In this document: positions 32,860-42,742 of the stretch, in pieces
Numbering within the stretch: position 1 is the first letter of the stretch
Layout of the letters: the number at the start of each line of letters is the position of its first letter
Notes under the pieces: generated by a model
Seen by the model: the letters and a program-made list of their open reading frames with translations, nothing else
Databases searched by the model: none
What the model was told of the DNA's origin: nothing
From: Opitutus sp. ER46
GTDB lineage: Bacteria > Verrucomicrobiota > Verrucomicrobiia > Opitutales > Opitutaceae
Direction of reading: 5' to 3'
Assembly: GCF_003054705.1 (NCBI RefSeq)
Contig: NZ_QAYX01000016.1
Span: forward strand, 1 to 64,000
DNA: 64,000 bases
Made by a program: the position numbers and the translations under genes

Positions 32860-33981
32860 ATGATTCCGGGAATCCGACGCGTCCTCGCCTGGCTTATGCT
32901 CGGGCTTTGCCTCATCGGCGTGCAGTCGCGCGCGGAAACCACCGAGGAGGCGCTCGACGTGTCGCGCGATGCGCTCGTCTACAAGGACGGCGACCGTGTG
33001 TACGGCAAACTCGTGCAGCAGGTCGGGAACGTGATCGTCTTTCGATCGGATCGCTTTGGTGAGCTGCGCGTATTTGCGACGGACGCCGTCGTGATCCGGG
33101 CCACGACGATCGCAAAGACGACGGATCAGTCCGCCGCCAAGCCCGTCGTCGCGCAGGGTATTCACCCCAAACCCGCGGCGGCAGCGGCTGCGGCGGAGCC
33201 GGAGGAAGCACATGCGCCGGAAACCCCCGAGGACCGCGCGGAAAAGGAGAAGCTGAGCCTGTGGAACCTGTTCTCGCCGGCGGTCATGACGGCGCGCGTG
33301 CGCGAATTCTTCGGTCCGTGGCACGGCCGCGTGGCGGTGTCGAACGACATCGTGACGGATACGTCGGACCGCCGGAGTCTGGCGGTCGACACCCGGATCG
33401 CGCGCAAGTTCAAGAAGGACGCGATCGAGCTCACCGGCCGGTACGACTACAACAACACGAACGAGGTGACGACGTCGGATACGCTCAAGGGGGCGGGCTC
33501 GTGGCGGCACGACTTCGACCGGCGCAAGTTCGGCCAGTACCGGCCCACCGTGGAGTGGAACCGGGCCAGCACCAAGAACGGTGTCCGCGCCGAGTACGTG
33601 CTGCTGCAGCAGGAAATCGGCTTCGGCTTCAACGTCATCATCAAGCCCACCCGCAAGCTCCGCCTGGGTGTCTCCCAAAACTTGTTCGACACCTGGACCT
33701 ACAGCGACCGGCGGGACGACACCGGCCACGGTTCACGCGGCGTGGAGTCGTTCTTCGACGAACTGGAGCTGACGCTGCCCTGGCGCATGACGCTCACCCA
33801 GCGCGGCGTGTGGTACCCGGTGGAGCACGAGACCGACGGCTTCGAGAATCGCGTCGAGCTGAACAAGAAGCTCAGCGAAACGCTGAGCCTGGCGCTGCGG
33901 CACGAGTTTCGTCGCAACAACCCCGACGGTTCGTCGCAGGATTACACGAAGCTTCGCCTGCTGCTCGGCTTCGATTTCTAG
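32860..33981 (+). CDS. DUF481-type outer-membrane beta-barrel protein
   Basis: This 373-residue protein has a signal peptide (about residues 1-25). A short beta-rich segment follows (LVYKDGDRVYGKLVQQVGNVIVFRSDRFGELRV), typical of the DUF481 N-terminal region that resembles a GumN- or LamG-free small barrel; then an Ala/Pro linker (about residues 95-130), and a long C-terminal series of amphipathic strands (RVAVSNDIVTD, AIELTGRYDYNN, GFGFNVIIKPTRKLRLGV) ending in LLLGFDF. It is probably a 10- to 12-stranded outer-membrane barrel of unknown role. ATG 32860 is used; a GTG at 32833 is also in frame. Confidence 0.82.
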   Translation: MIPGIRRVLAWLMLGLCLIGVQSRAETTEEALDVSRDALVYKDGDRVYGKLVQQVGNVIVFRSDRFGELRVFATDAVVIRATTIAKTTDQSAAKPVVAQGIHPKPAAAAAAAEPEEAHAPETPEDRAEKEKLSLWNLFSPAVMTARVREFFGPWHGRVAVSNDIVTDTSDRRSLAVDTRIARKFKKDAIELTGRYDYNNTNEVTTSDTLKGAGSWRHDFDRRKFGQYRPTVEWNRASTKNGVRAEYVLLQQEIGFGFNVIIKPTRKLRLGVSQNLFDTWTYSDRRDDTGHGSRGVESFFDELELTLPWRMTLTQRGVWYPVEHETDGFENRVELNKKLSETLSLALRHEFRRNNPDGSSQDYTKLRLLLGFDF

Positions 33982-34015
33982 GCGCGTTTGCGCCGGTCGG
34001 CGGCGCCGTGGCGGC

Positions 34016-35032
34016 TCAGGCTTCGCAGCGGAGGACGTACACCGAGCCCTTCTCGGTGCCGATGGCGAGGTAGCGGTCATCGGGCGACCAGACGAGCTTT
34101 GTGGCCTTGCTCGGCATGCGCACGGTGGCGCGGAGCGGCTTCGGACGTTCGGGACTCCAGAGCTGGACGACGCCGTCCTGGGCGGCGGTGGCCAGGAGCC
34201 CGTGCTGGTGCTGAAACCGGACGCTGCAGACAGGCGCCTCGTGCGGGAGCATGGTGGGCTCGCGGCCCTCGGGGCCTTCGCCGGAGCAGTCCCACAGGCA
34301 TGCGTCACGGCCGCCGCTGGTCGCGAGCCAGTGCGAGTCGCAGTCGAAGGAGAGGAACCGCACCTTGCCCTCGTAGCCGCTCATGTGGAGCTCGGTGTCG
34401 CTCTCGGGCAGCCACAGGTGCACGGAGGGATCCTGGTTGCCGGAGACGAGCCAGCGGCCATCGGGCGACCACACGAGCGCGTGGATGCCGTTGCCGTAGG
34501 CGTATTCCTTCTGGGCAAGGTGATCGTCGGCATCCCAGATGCAGACGCCGCCGAAATACGCGGCCGCGAGTGCGCCGCCGCCCGGGTGCCAGGCGAGGGC
34601 GGAAAGGGTCTTGGGGGCGGGTTTGAAGCGATGGCGCACGCTGCCGTCCGCCCCGAGGAAAACCAGCTCGCGCCCCGCGGCGGCGGCGAGGGTGGCGCGC
34701 TGCCCATCCGCCGCCGGACGCCACGCGAGGTGTTCGATCCAGGCCTGGCCCAGCTGCGCGGTGGCCGTGTGCTGGCCGGCGGCGCCATCCCAGAATTTCA
34801 CCGTGCCGTCCTGACCGCCGGACGCGAGCAGGTGGCCCGACGGGGCCCAGCCCAGAACGTTGGCGCCGTCGGCGTGACCCGGGAGCAGGGCGGTGCGGGT
34901 GCCCGTCGGCGTCTCGAAAACGCCGATGCCACCGGCGGCGGAGGCCGCGGCCAGGCGGGCGCCATCCGCGGACCAGGCAAGGTCGATGGCGTAGTCGTCG
35001 AGTTGGGCGGCCCAGTGCTTGGTGAGTTCCAT
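34016..35032 (-). CDS. WD40-repeat beta-propeller protein
   Basis: A 338-residue cytoplasmic protein made of about seven WD40 blades, seen from repeats such as AIDLAWSADGARLAAAS, VLGWAPSGHLLASGGQDGTVKFWDG, ALVWSPDGRWLVSGNQDPSVHLW and WLATSGGRDACLWDC. No enzymatic domain is attached; such proteins are scaffolds. The first blade starts almost at the N-terminus (MELTKHWAAQLDDYAIDL), so the ATG at 35032 is well supported. It follows murI on the minus strand by 48 bases. In other bacteria similar WD40 proteins neighbour COG0523 GTPases, but here such a GTPase gene is 5 kb away. Confidence 0.88.
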   Translation of the reverse strand: MELTKHWAAQLDDYAIDLAWSADGARLAAASAAGGIGVFETPTGTRTALLPGHADGANVLGWAPSGHLLASGGQDGTVKFWDGAAGQHTATAQLGQAWIEHLAWRPAADGQRATLAAAAGRELVFLGADGSVRHRFKPAPKTLSALAWHPGGGALAAAYFGGVCIWDADDHLAQKEYAYGNGIHALVWSPDGRWLVSGNQDPSVHLWLPESDTELHMSGYEGKVRFLSFDCDSHWLATSGGRDACLWDCSGEGPEGREPTMLPHEAPVCSVRFQHQHGLLATAAQDGVVQLWSPERPKPLRATVRMPSKATKLVWSPDDRYLAIGTEKGSVYVLRCEA

Positions 35033-35080
35033 GGGGGCGGGTAAAGTCGGCGGTGGTTGCAGCCGTGGCAAGCGGCGCGC

Positions 35081-35929
35081 TCAGCGGAGCCGCACGCGTT
35101 CGGCCGTGAGCCGATGGCCCAGGAGGCGTTCGCCACGTTCGGCAAACCAGCCGGCGTCGTCGGTCGTCGTGTAGCGGCGCCTGCCGCCGCGCGTGAGTCG
35201 CGCGGCATGTTCCGGGTGACGCTGCAGCCAGTCCGTGAGCCGCGCCGCGACAATATCCGCCTGGTTCAGCAGCTCGATCCCCGCCGGGACCAGCGGACGC
35301 AGGGCGGGGAGGAGGAGCGGAAAGTGGGTGCAGCCGAGGAGAATGCGCGTCGGCGGCCGCGGGCGGTCCAGGACCGGCGCCAGCGACTGCCGCAGGAACC
35401 ACTCAGTGCCGGGACCCGCCAACTCGCCCGCCTCGACGAGCGGCACCCACATGGGGCAGGCCTGCTGGATCAGCTCGATGCCGGGGGCGAGCTTTTGCAG
35501 TTCGAGGCGGTACGAGTCGGACGCGACGGTGCTGGCCGTGGCCAGGACGGCGACCGCGCCGCGGGTGTCGGATGGCAGGGTCACCCCGGGGATCGCGCCC
35601 GGGGGCAGCCCGGCGAGAGCCTCGACCGACGGCCGGACCACGCCGAGGACGCGCCGATCCGGGCGATGGACGGGCAAATGGCGCTGCTGGATGTTGCGCA
35701 GGGCGCGGGCGGACGCGGTGTTGCACGCCAGCACGACGACGGTGCAGCCCTCGTGGAAGAGCCATTCGACGGACTCGAGGGTGAACTCGTTGATGACATC
35801 GGCGCTGCGGGCGCCATAGGGGGCTCGGGCGCTGTCGGCGAGGTACAGGTAGTCGTACTGCGGCAGGTCGCGCAGCAGGGAAGCAAGGATGGTCAGCCCA
35901 CCGAAGCCGGAGTCGAATACGCCGATCAT
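35081..35929 (-). CDS. murI: Glutamate racemase
   Basis: A 282-residue enzyme that makes D-glutamate for peptidoglycan. The N-terminal IGVFDSGFGGLTIL is the family hallmark, and the two catalytic cysteines are in VLACNTASA and LLGCTHFPLL. The YLADSARAPYG segment is also conserved. It is slightly longer than the usual 265 residues at the C-terminus. ATG 35929 places the conserved N-terminus correctly. It is divergent from iorA and precedes the WD40 gene. Confidence 0.95.
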   Translation of the reverse strand: MIGVFDSGFGGLTILASLLRDLPQYDYLYLADSARAPYGARSADVINEFTLESVEWLFHEGCTVVVLACNTASARALRNIQQRHLPVHRPDRRVLGVVRPSVEALAGLPPGAIPGVTLPSDTRGAVAVLATASTVASDSYRLELQKLAPGIELIQQACPMWVPLVEAGELAGPGTEWFLRQSLAPVLDRPRPPTRILLGCTHFPLLLPALRPLVPAGIELLNQADIVAARLTDWLQRHPEHAARLTRGGRRRYTTTDDAGWFAERGERLLGHRLTAERVRLR

Positions 35930-36165
35930 TCGGGCCAGCGAAGCCCGCGCGGCGGAGCGTGGCAAGCGGCCGCTGGCGTGGCGCCGTCCCGCGGGCGCCG
36001 GCGGTTGCGGGTGGCGACCGATGTATGACACGCTGCGAAGGCAGGATTAAGCGATCAACGCGGCGCTCAAAAATGGACCTTCTACCCGGCGGGCGGACGG
36101 GTGCTTTCCATCGCCCGGGCCGGGGGAGCCGTGGCTTAATCTCCGTCCCCTCGCCCCCCAACCCG

Positions 36166-37821
36166 ATGACCAAAGTGAAGCGACAACTGCTTTCCGGTGA
36201 CGAAGCCATTGCGCTCGCCGCGCTCCGTGCGGGCGTGACGCTTGGCACCGGGTATCCCGGAACGCCTTCGACGGAAATTCTCGAGACGTACGCGCGACTC
36301 GGCGGGCGGGCCCAGTGGGCGCCCAACGAGAAGGTCGCGCTGGAGGTGGGGGCGGGCGTCGCCTTTGCGCGGGGACGCGCGCTCGTGACGATGAAGCATG
36401 TGGGGCTCAACGTCGCGGCCGACGTCCTGTTCACGGTGGCCTACAGTGGCGTGAGCGGGGCGCTCGTGATCGTGTCCGCCGACGACCCGGGCATGTCGAG
36501 CAGCCAGAACGAACAGGACAACCGCCGGTACGCGGTGGCGGCGGGCGTGCCGATGGTGGAACCCGCGGATTCGCAGGAGGCCTACGACTTCACCTTTGCC
36601 GCGCTGGAGATGTCGGAACGCTGGGGCGTGCCGGTGCTCCTGCGGCTGACGACGCGGGTGTGTCACGCCAAGTCCATCGTGGCCGACGGCCGGGCTCCGC
36701 TGCCCGCGGTGGCGCCGCGGTTCGAGCGCAACATTCCGGAGCGCGTCATGATCCCCGCGCACGCGCGGCCGGCGCACCGCCGCTTGCGGCAGAAGCTGGC
36801 GGAGATCGCGACCTGGGCGGAAACGGCGCCGCTCAACCGGCGCACGGCGGGCGACGGCCGGCTGGGCATTGTCACGTCGGGCGTCGCGGTGATGCACGCG
36901 CGTGAGGCGGCACCGCAGGCGGCCCTGTTGCAGTTGGGCGTGACGCACCCGTTGCCGCTGCAACTGATCCGGGACTTCGCAGCGAGCGTGCAGGAGTGCG
37001 TCGTGCTGGAGGAGGGCGATCCCTATCTCGAGGAGGCGTTGCGCGCGGCGGGTATCGCGGTGCGGGGCAAGCCGGCCGGCTATCGCTTTGGTGAGCTCAA
37101 CGTGGCGCGGACGCGCCGCATCCTCGCGGCGGACGCATCGCCCGAGCCGGCTCCGGCCCGCGGCAAACCGCCGCAACTCTGTCCGGGTTGCCCCTATCGC
37201 ACGGTCTTCACGGTGCTGCGGCGGCTGGAGTGCATCGTGTCGGGCGACATCGGCTGCTACACCCTCGGCGCGTTGCCGCCATTCGAGGCGATGGATTTCC
37301 AGACCTGCATGGGGGCGTCGATTGGCATGGGCCTGGGCCTGCGCCACACCTTGCCGGCCGACGAGGCGCGCCGGGTGGTGAGCGTGATTGGTGACAGCAC
37401 CTTCATGCACAGCGGCCTGACGGGTGTGGCCGAGATGGTGTACAACCCGCCGGCGACCGGGCACGTGCTCCTGATCCTGGACAACGGCACGACCGCGATG
37501 ACGGGCCAGCAGGAGCACCCGGCGACCGGCCGCACGCTGAACCACGAGCCCACGGGGCGGGTGGCGATCGAGGCGGTGGTACGCGCGATGGGCGTGCCGC
37601 AGGTCGACGTGGTCGACCCGATGAAGGAGGCGGAATTTGAGGCCCTGCTGCGCGAGCGCCTGGCGTCGGGCCGGCTGGCCGTGATCGTCGCGCGCCGGAG
37701 CTGCATTCTCGCCGCCGGTGCCATCCGCGCCTACGAGAAGGCGGCGGCCGCCCGCAGCCAGCCATTGGGTGGCTGTCCCGCCGATGCCGCCACCACCACC
37801 ACCGGGGAGACCGAAGGATGA
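36166..37821 (+). CDS. iorA: Indolepyruvate ferredoxin oxidoreductase alpha subunit lacking the ferredoxin domain
   Basis: This 551-residue subunit oxidatively decarboxylates aryl pyruvates to aryl-acetyl-CoA. The pyrimidine domain (LSGDEAIALAALRAGVTLGTGYPGTPSTEIL) and the TPP-binding domain (CPGCPYRTVFTVLRR, GDIGCYTLGALPPFEAMD, IGDSTFMHSGLTGVAEM, LDNGTTAMTGQQEHP) are intact. Usual IorA proteins end with two CxxCxxCxxxC clusters; here the protein stops after a short tail ([16 protein letters not shown]) and has no cluster motif. Electron transfer must use another protein. It is the first gene of iorA-iorB-paaK-ACT, with overlapping starts and stops. Confidence 0.92.
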   Translation: MTKVKRQLLSGDEAIALAALRAGVTLGTGYPGTPSTEILETYARLGGRAQWAPNEKVALEVGAGVAFARGRALVTMKHVGLNVAADVLFTVAYSGVSGALVIVSADDPGMSSSQNEQDNRRYAVAAGVPMVEPADSQEAYDFTFAALEMSERWGVPVLLRLTTRVCHAKSIVADGRAPLPAVAPRFERNIPERVMIPAHARPAHRRLRQKLAEIATWAETAPLNRRTAGDGRLGIVTSGVAVMHAREAAPQAALLQLGVTHPLPLQLIRDFAASVQECVVLEEGDPYLEEALRAAGIAVRGKPAGYRFGELNVARTRRILAADASPEPAPARGKPPQLCPGCPYRTVFTVLRRLECIVSGDIGCYTLGALPPFEAMDFQTCMGASIGMGLGLRHTLPADEARRVVSVIGDSTFMHSGLTGVAEMVYNPPATGHVLLILDNGTTAMTGQQEHPATGRTLNHEPTGRVAIEAVVRAMGVPQVDVVDPMKEAEFEALLRERLASGRLAVIVARRSCILAAGAIRAYEKAAAARSQPLGGCPADAATTTTGETEG

Positions 37822-38336
37822 GCACCATGGAAACTGTGACCAACATCGTCATTGCCGGCCTGGGCGGCCAGGGGGTGATCAAGGCGTCGGATATCCTCGC
37901 GCAGGCCGCGCTTGCGGCGGGGCTCGACGTGAAGAAGAGCGAGATCCACGGCATGAGCCAGCGGGGCGGCAGCGTGAACAGCGACGTGCGCTTTGGCGCG
38001 CGCGTGCTGAGTCCGATGGTGCCGACGGGCGAGGCGGACTTTCTCGTCGTGGTGGCGCCCGACCAGGTGGAGAACAACCGACCGCTGCTGTGCCCAACGG
38101 GTGTTCTGATCGAACCGCGGTTGCTGGGGGAGACCTCCCTGGCGAACCCGCGGACGCTGAACGTCGCGCTGCTCGGTGTCTTGAGCGTGTGGCTGCCCTT
38201 CCCGCCGGAAGCGTGGCGGGCGGCGTTTGATGCGCAGCTCGCCCCGAAAATCCGCGTGGCCAACGAGGCGGCCTTCGCGGTCGGCATCGCTGCCGGCGCC
38301 CGGGAAAAACTCCGCCTTCAATCCGTGACCCCGTGA
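37818..38336 (+). CDS. iorB: Indolepyruvate ferredoxin oxidoreductase beta subunit
   Basis: A 172-residue gamma-type subunit of the 2-oxoacid:ferredoxin oxidoreductases. [45 protein letters not shown] and [10 protein letters not shown] are typical, and the fold binds coenzyme A. It works with IorA on aryl pyruvates derived from aromatic amino acids. Its start overlaps the iorA stop by four bases and its stop overlaps the start of paaK. Confidence 0.95.
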   Translation: MSTMETVTNIVIAGLGGQGVIKASDILAQAALAAGLDVKKSEIHGMSQRGGSVNSDVRFGARVLSPMVPTGEADFLVVVAPDQVENNRPLLCPTGVLIEPRLLGETSLANPRTLNVALLGVLSVWLPFPPEAWRAAFDAQLAPKIRVANEAAFAVGIAAGAREKLRLQSVTP

Positions 38337-39667
38337 AAAAGCCCTGCTGCCAAGCCGCCCCTGGTGGGTTCCACCCCGAAAGCGCCCCGGATTTTCTACC
38401 CCGGCCGCAGTTGCGCGACCTGCAACTGGCGCGGCTCCAGCTCAGCGTGCGCAACGCGTTCGAGCATGTGGCGCTGTTTCGCGCGCGCATGGAGGAGCGC
38501 GGCCTCACAGCCGACGACGTGCGCACGCTCGAGGACCTCGGGAAGCTGCCCTTCACGACCAAGTCCGACCTGCGCGACACCTACCCCTTCGGCATGTTCG
38601 CGCGCCCGCTTGCCGAGATCGTGCGCCTGCACGCCTCGAGCGGCACCACCGGCAAGCCGATCGTCGTGGCCTACACGCAAAGCGACCTCGACACGTGGGC
38701 CTCGGTGATGGTCCGCAGTTTCGCCGCGGCCGGTGTGACGCGCAGCGACATCGTCCAGAACGCCTACGGCTACGGCCTGTTCACCGGCGGGTTGGGCGCG
38801 CATTACGGCGCGGAGGCGCTGGGCGCGACCGTGCTCCCCATCAGCGGCGGCAATACCGAGCGGCAGCTCATGCTGATGCGCGATTTCGGCGTCACCGCGA
38901 TCTGCTGCACCCCGAGCTACATGGTGCACCTGCTCGAGCGCGCGCAGGAGATGAAGATCGACACGAGCAAGCTGCGCGTGGGCGTGTTTGGCGCGGAGCC
39001 GTGGACGGAGGCGATGCGGCAGCGGATCCAGGCGATGTCGTCAATGAAGGCGTACGACATCTACGGGCTTTCCGAGATCATCGGGCCGGGCGTGGCGGTG
39101 GAGTGCAGCTGCCAGCACGGCCTGCATATCTTCGAGGATCATTTCTATCCCGAGATCATTGACCCGGAAACCGGGCGGGTGCTGCCGGACGGCGAGGAGG
39201 GCGAACTCGTCATCACGACGCTGTCGAAGGAGGCGATGCCGATGATCCGTTATCGGACGCGCGACATCACCGCGCTGGAGACGGCGGCGTGCGGTTGCGG
39301 GCGGACGATCCGGCGGATCCGGCGGATCAGCCGGCGGAGCGACGACATGTTGATCCTGCGCGGCGTGAACGTGTTTCCCTCGCAGGTTGAGACCGCGCTG
39401 CTCGCCGTCGAGGGCACGGTGCCGCACTACCAGATCGTGCTCACGCGCGCGCACGGGCTGGATGAGATGGAGGTGCGCGTGGAGGTCACGCCGGAGGTCT
39501 TCTCCGACAACGTGCGGGCGCTCGAGTCACTGCATCGCCGGCTGGAGAAATCCATCGAGCAGACCCTGTGCATCCGCGCGACGGTGCGCCTGGTGGAGCC
39601 GCACAGCATCCAGCGCAGCGAGGGCAAGGCCAAGCGCGTGCTCGACCTGCGCCAATCCTCCTCCTGA
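38333..39667 (+). CDS. paaK: Phenylacetate-CoA ligase
   Basis: A 444-residue AMP-forming ligase of the PaaK type that activates aryl acetates with CoA. The P-loop-like [17 protein letters not shown] (residues about 100-116), [29 protein letters not shown] and the C-terminal KAKRVLD region are conserved. With IorAB it could interconvert aryl pyruvates, aryl-acetyl-CoA and free acids, often as an energy-conserving step in amino acid fermentation. It starts with GTG at 38333 overlapping the iorB stop, and the ACT gene follows by 19 bases. Confidence 0.95.
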   Translation: MKKPCCQAAPGGFHPESAPDFLPRPQLRDLQLARLQLSVRNAFEHVALFRARMEERGLTADDVRTLEDLGKLPFTTKSDLRDTYPFGMFARPLAEIVRLHASSGTTGKPIVVAYTQSDLDTWASVMVRSFAAAGVTRSDIVQNAYGYGLFTGGLGAHYGAEALGATVLPISGGNTERQLMLMRDFGVTAICCTPSYMVHLLERAQEMKIDTSKLRVGVFGAEPWTEAMRQRIQAMSSMKAYDIYGLSEIIGPGVAVECSCQHGLHIFEDHFYPEIIDPETGRVLPDGEEGELVITTLSKEAMPMIRYRTRDITALETAACGCGRTIRRIRRISRRSDDMLILRGVNVFPSQVETALLAVEGTVPHYQIVLTRAHGLDEMEVRVEVTPEVFSDNVRALESLHRRLEKSIEQTLCIRATVRLVEPHSIQRSEGKAKRVLDLRQSSS

Positions 39668-39686
39668 CGTCATCACCCCGCCCACC

Positions 39687-40130
39687 ATGAAGATTCCCCA
39701 GCTTTCCCTTTTTGTTGAGAACCGCCCCGGTTCCCTGCGGCCGCCGTGCAAGGTGCTCGCCGACGCCGGCATCGACCTGCTCTCGCTCACGGTGGCCGAC
39801 ACTGAGGAGTTCGGCATCCTGCGCATGATCGTTGTCGACCCCGACGGCGCGCGACAGGTGCTCACGGCGGCCGGCTTTGTGGTCAAGGTCACCGAGGTCC
39901 TTGCCATCGAGGTGCCGCAGCGGCCGGGTGGGTTGCTGGTGATCCTTGATGCGCTGGAGGCCGCGGGCCAGGCGATCGAGTACATGTACGCCTTCGCCGG
40001 CGTGACGTATCGGCGCCGGGTGGACGGCAGGGCGGTGCTCGTTTTCCGTTTCGCCGATCCCGATGCGGCGGTGCGCGCGCTGGCCAAAGCCGGCATCAGC
40101 GCGATCGCGCCAGCGGAACTGCAGAGCTGA
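39687..40130 (+). CDS. ACT-domain protein
   Basis: A 147-residue protein with two tandem ACT domains: QLSLFVENRPGSLRPPCKVLADAGIDLLSLTV (residues 5-36) and VLAIEVPQRPGGLLVILDALEAAGQAIEYMYAF (about residues 72-105). Such proteins bind amino acids and control enzymes. It is the fourth gene of the iorA-iorB-paaK operon, a widespread arrangement, so it probably senses an aromatic amino acid or its derivative. Its stop is directly followed by a CCAGAAG-type repeat. Confidence 0.92.
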   Translation: MKIPQLSLFVENRPGSLRPPCKVLADAGIDLLSLTVADTEEFGILRMIVVDPDGARQVLTAAGFVVKVTEVLAIEVPQRPGGLLVILDALEAAGQAIEYMYAFAGVTYRRRVDGRAVLVFRFADPDAAVRALAKAGISAIAPAELQS

Positions 40131-40506
40131 AGGCGGAAGCCTGAGGCCGGAAGCCAGAAGCCAGAAGCCAGAAGCCAGAAGCCGGAAGCCAGAGGCCAGA
40201 AGCCAGAAGCCGGAGGCCGGAGGCCGGAGACGGGAGGCGGAAGGCTGAGGCCGGAAGCCAGAAGTCAGGGAGTCGTGCGCACAGCGGATCCGGCGCCGGA
40301 GGGAGTTCTGACTCGATATGGTCTGCGCTCCGCGCCCCTCCTCTGGTCTCGGTGCGCGCTGTGACACAATGACCAGCCTTCTCGGTGGCCTCTGTGCCTC
40401 CGTGGTTCATTCCCCGGTGTCTTCCTGACCACTCACCTCTGGCTTCTGTCCTCCGGCTTCTGGCCTCAGGCTTCCGGCTTCCGGCCTCCGGCCTCCGGCT
40501 TCTGAC
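40131..40506. repeat. Inverted-arm dispersed repeat (CCAGAAG/CCGGAAG family), copy 2
   Basis: The purine-rich arm (40131-40265) is made of AGCCAGAAGCCAGAAGCC-like 7-mers, and the complementary arm is at 40437-40506. The element fills the whole gap between the convergent stops of the ACT gene and the COG0523 GTPase, reaching to within a few bases of each. The centre (40377-40412) contains a known dispersed phrase, CTCGGTGGCCTCTGTGCCTC, whose reverse complement translates as NHGGTEATE in many genomes. No gene is present. Confidence 0.85.
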
Positions 40507-40508
40507 CA

Positions 40509-41939
40509 TCAGGCCAGGCAGGCTTTGAAGGCTTCGGTGAGGGCGGTGCGGTCGAGATTCTTGCCGATGAAGACGAGCGTGTTCTGGCGCGGCTCGTTGC
40601 CCCATTCGCGATCGAAGGTGGCGTCGAACAGCATGTGCACGCCCTGGAAGACGAGCCGCTTGTTGGAGCCCTTGACGGCGAGGACGCCCTTCATCCGGTA
40701 GATGTCGCCGCCTTTCACGCGCAGGAGCGTGCCGATCCACTCGTTGAGCCGTTTGCCGTCGAGATCGCCGACTTCGCTGATCCCGACCGAGGTGACGGAC
40801 TCGTTGTGCTCGTGGGCGCCGTGGTAGTCCTGCTGCCAGGTGGGTTTCACGGTGTCGCCGGCGACGTGGATATGCAGCGGGTCCTCGCCGCAGCCTTCGA
40901 ACACCAGGTAGAGACCCGGCTCCTCGACCTTCACCTTGTAGTGGCCATGGCCGTCCTTGAGTAGGAGCCGGTGGAGCGTGCCGCCGGGGGCAATGGTGTC
41001 GCCGTCCTTCGTGCGCGACTCCCAGTCAGAGAACACGAGCACGGCGGCGTCGCGGGCGGCGGCGATCGCCTTCCCGTCGAGCGATTGCACCGGCATGATC
41101 ACGACATCGAGTTCGTCGGGATTGCCGTGGTGGTGGTGATGGTGGTGCTCGTGGCCCTCGCCATCCCCGTGCTCGTGCTCCTCGTGCTCATGCTCATGAC
41201 CATGCTCGTGGTCGTGGTCATGATCGTGGTGGCAGTGGCCGATCACGAGCTCGTGCGTGCCGGAAGGGAGATGGTAGGCGCCGGCCCATTCGAATGGGTA
41301 TTCGGTCTCGAGGAACTTCGGATCGAGTTCGGTGGCGCGGCTCAGGTTGAAGCCGCCGACGTCGAGCACGCGGTCGAGGGGCACGTCACAATTCTGCGTC
41401 CGGTGGATGCGGGCGACGGCGTTGATCCGGCGGATGCGCGCCTCGAGGGCATCGAGCTCGGCGGGGGAGACGAGGTCGGTCTTGTTGAGCAGGATGACGT
41501 CGGCGAAGCCGACCTGCTTCACCGATTCGTCATCGGCGTCGAGGTGCTGGGCGACGTGCCGCGCGTCGACGACCGTGACGATGGCGTCGAGCTTGAACGC
41601 CTGCTTCATCTCGTCGTCGGTGAAGAACGTCTGCGCGACCGGGGCGGGGTTGGCCAGGCCGGTGGTCTCGATGAGGATGCCGTCGAGCTTGTCCTTCCGC
41701 TTCAGCAGCCGGCCGAGGATGCGGATGAGGTCGCCGCGGACGCTGCAGCAGATGCAGCCGTTGTTCATCTCGAAGAGCTCCTCCTCGCTCTGGATCACCA
41801 GTTGGTTGTCCACCCCGACCTCGCCGAACTCGTTCTCGATCACGGCGAGTTTCTTGCCGTGGTGTTCGGTGAGGATGCGATTGAGGAGCGTGGTTTTGCC
41901 GGCGCCAAGGAAGCCGGTGAGGACGGTGACGGGAATCAT
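40509..41939 (-). CDS. COG0523 metallochaperone GTPase (CobW/ZNG1-type) with His-rich loop
   Basis: This 476-residue protein has a G3E-family GTPase domain: [16 protein letters not shown] (Walker A near residue 9), [13 protein letters not shown] (the CxCC metal motif, Cys62-64-65 region), [11 protein letters not shown] and LLNKTDL. A long loop near residues 230-275 contains more than twenty histidines with acidic residues ([20 protein letters not shown] and continuing), probably binding zinc or nickel. A CobW_C domain closes it. The family delivers metals to target enzymes. The gene is convergent with the ACT gene and starts next to a TTGCGGATTGCGG-like repeat. Confidence 0.93.
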   Translation of the reverse strand: MIPVTVLTGFLGAGKTTLLNRILTEHHGKKLAVIENEFGEVGVDNQLVIQSEEELFEMNNGCICCSVRGDLIRILGRLLKRKDKLDGILIETTGLANPAPVAQTFFTDDEMKQAFKLDAIVTVVDARHVAQHLDADDESVKQVGFADVILLNKTDLVSPAELDALEARIRRINAVARIHRTQNCDVPLDRVLDVGGFNLSRATELDPKFLETEYPFEWAGAYHLPSGTHELVIGHCHHDHDHDHEHGHEHEHEEHEHGDGEGHEHHHHHHHGNPDELDVVIMPVQSLDGKAIAAARDAAVLVFSDWESRTKDGDTIAPGGTLHRLLLKDGHGHYKVKVEEPGLYLVFEGCGEDPLHIHVAGDTVKPTWQQDYHGAHEHNESVTSVGISEVGDLDGKRLNEWIGTLLRVKGGDIYRMKGVLAVKGSNKRLVFQGVHMLFDATFDREWGNEPRQNTLVFIGKNLDRTALTEAFKACLA

Positions 41940-41940
41940 T

Positions 41941-41966
41941 GAATTGCGGATTGCGGACCGCGGGCC
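41941..41966. repeat. Short TTGCGGA-type dispersed repeat
   Basis: The stretch GAATTGCGGATTGCGGACCG starts two bases upstream of the GTPase start codon. It consists of two TTGCGGA units. It is the only one of these repeat classes seen next to a gene's 5' end in the window. Confidence 0.4.
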
Positions 41967-42118
41967 GCCGATCGGCGGACGCGGAGAGGCAATCGTGCAA
42001 CCGGGCGGTCGAAAGGCAAATGCCGCGTTGGGCGCTCGTCGGGTGGGCCAGGCCGCAAAACGCCCGCGCCAGTGCGCGTGGCTCGCCGCATCCCCATCGG
42101 CTTGGCCGAATTGCCGCC

Positions 42119-42742
42119 CTACAGTTCGATGATGCCGCGCTGGACGGCCGCGGTGACGGCCTCGGTCCGGGCCGAGACGTGGAGCTTGCTCAGGATGTTC
42201 TTGAGGTGGTCCTTCACCGTGTTCTCCGAGATGGCCAGGAGGCCCGCGATTTCCTTGTTGGCCCGTCCGCGCGCGATGTGGCGCAACACCTCGAGCTCGC
42301 GGGTGGTGAGCGCCTCGTAGTGGCTGCGGGCCGCGAGCCGGCTGGCGATGTCGTCCGGCACCCAGCGGCCGCCTGCCGCGACGGCGCGCACGGCGGGCAG
42401 CAGGTCGTCGCCGGTGGAGCTCTTGAGCAGGTAACCCCGGGCGCCCGCGGCCAGCGCACGATGGATGTCCTCGTCACCGTTGAAGGCGGTGAGCACGAGA
42501 ATGGCGGCGTCGGGCGCCTGCTGGCGGATGCGTTCGATGGCCTGGATGCCGGTCAGCACGGGCATGCGTACGTCGAGGATGCTGACGTCGGGACGGTGCT
42601 GGAAAAACGCGTCGACGGCCTGGGCGCCATCGGTGGCCTGGGCCACGACCTGCAGGCCCGGCTCGGAATCGATGAGGGCGACCAGGCCGCTGCGCACGAT
42701 GAAGTGGTCGTCGGCCACGAGGATGCGGAGGGGGCGGGTCAT
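42119..42742 (-). CDS. NarL/FixJ-type response regulator
   Basis: A 207-residue regulator with an N-terminal receiver domain ([10 protein letters not shown] near residue 11, Asp57 in SILDVRMP, Lys near residue 105 in LLKSST) and a C-terminal LuxR-type helix-turn-helix ([36 protein letters not shown]). It is phosphorylated by the histidine kinase encoded just upstream, whose stop codon overlaps this start by four bases. Confidence 0.95.
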   Translation of the reverse strand: MTRPLRILVADDHFIVRSGLVALIDSEPGLQVVAQATDGAQAVDAFFQHRPDVSILDVRMPVLTGIQAIERIRQQAPDAAILVLTAFNGDEDIHRALAAGARGYLLKSSTGDDLLPAVRAVAAGGRWVPDDIASRLAARSHYEALTTRELEVLRHIARGRANKEIAGLLAISENTVKDHLKNILSKLHVSARTEAVTAAVQRGIIEL

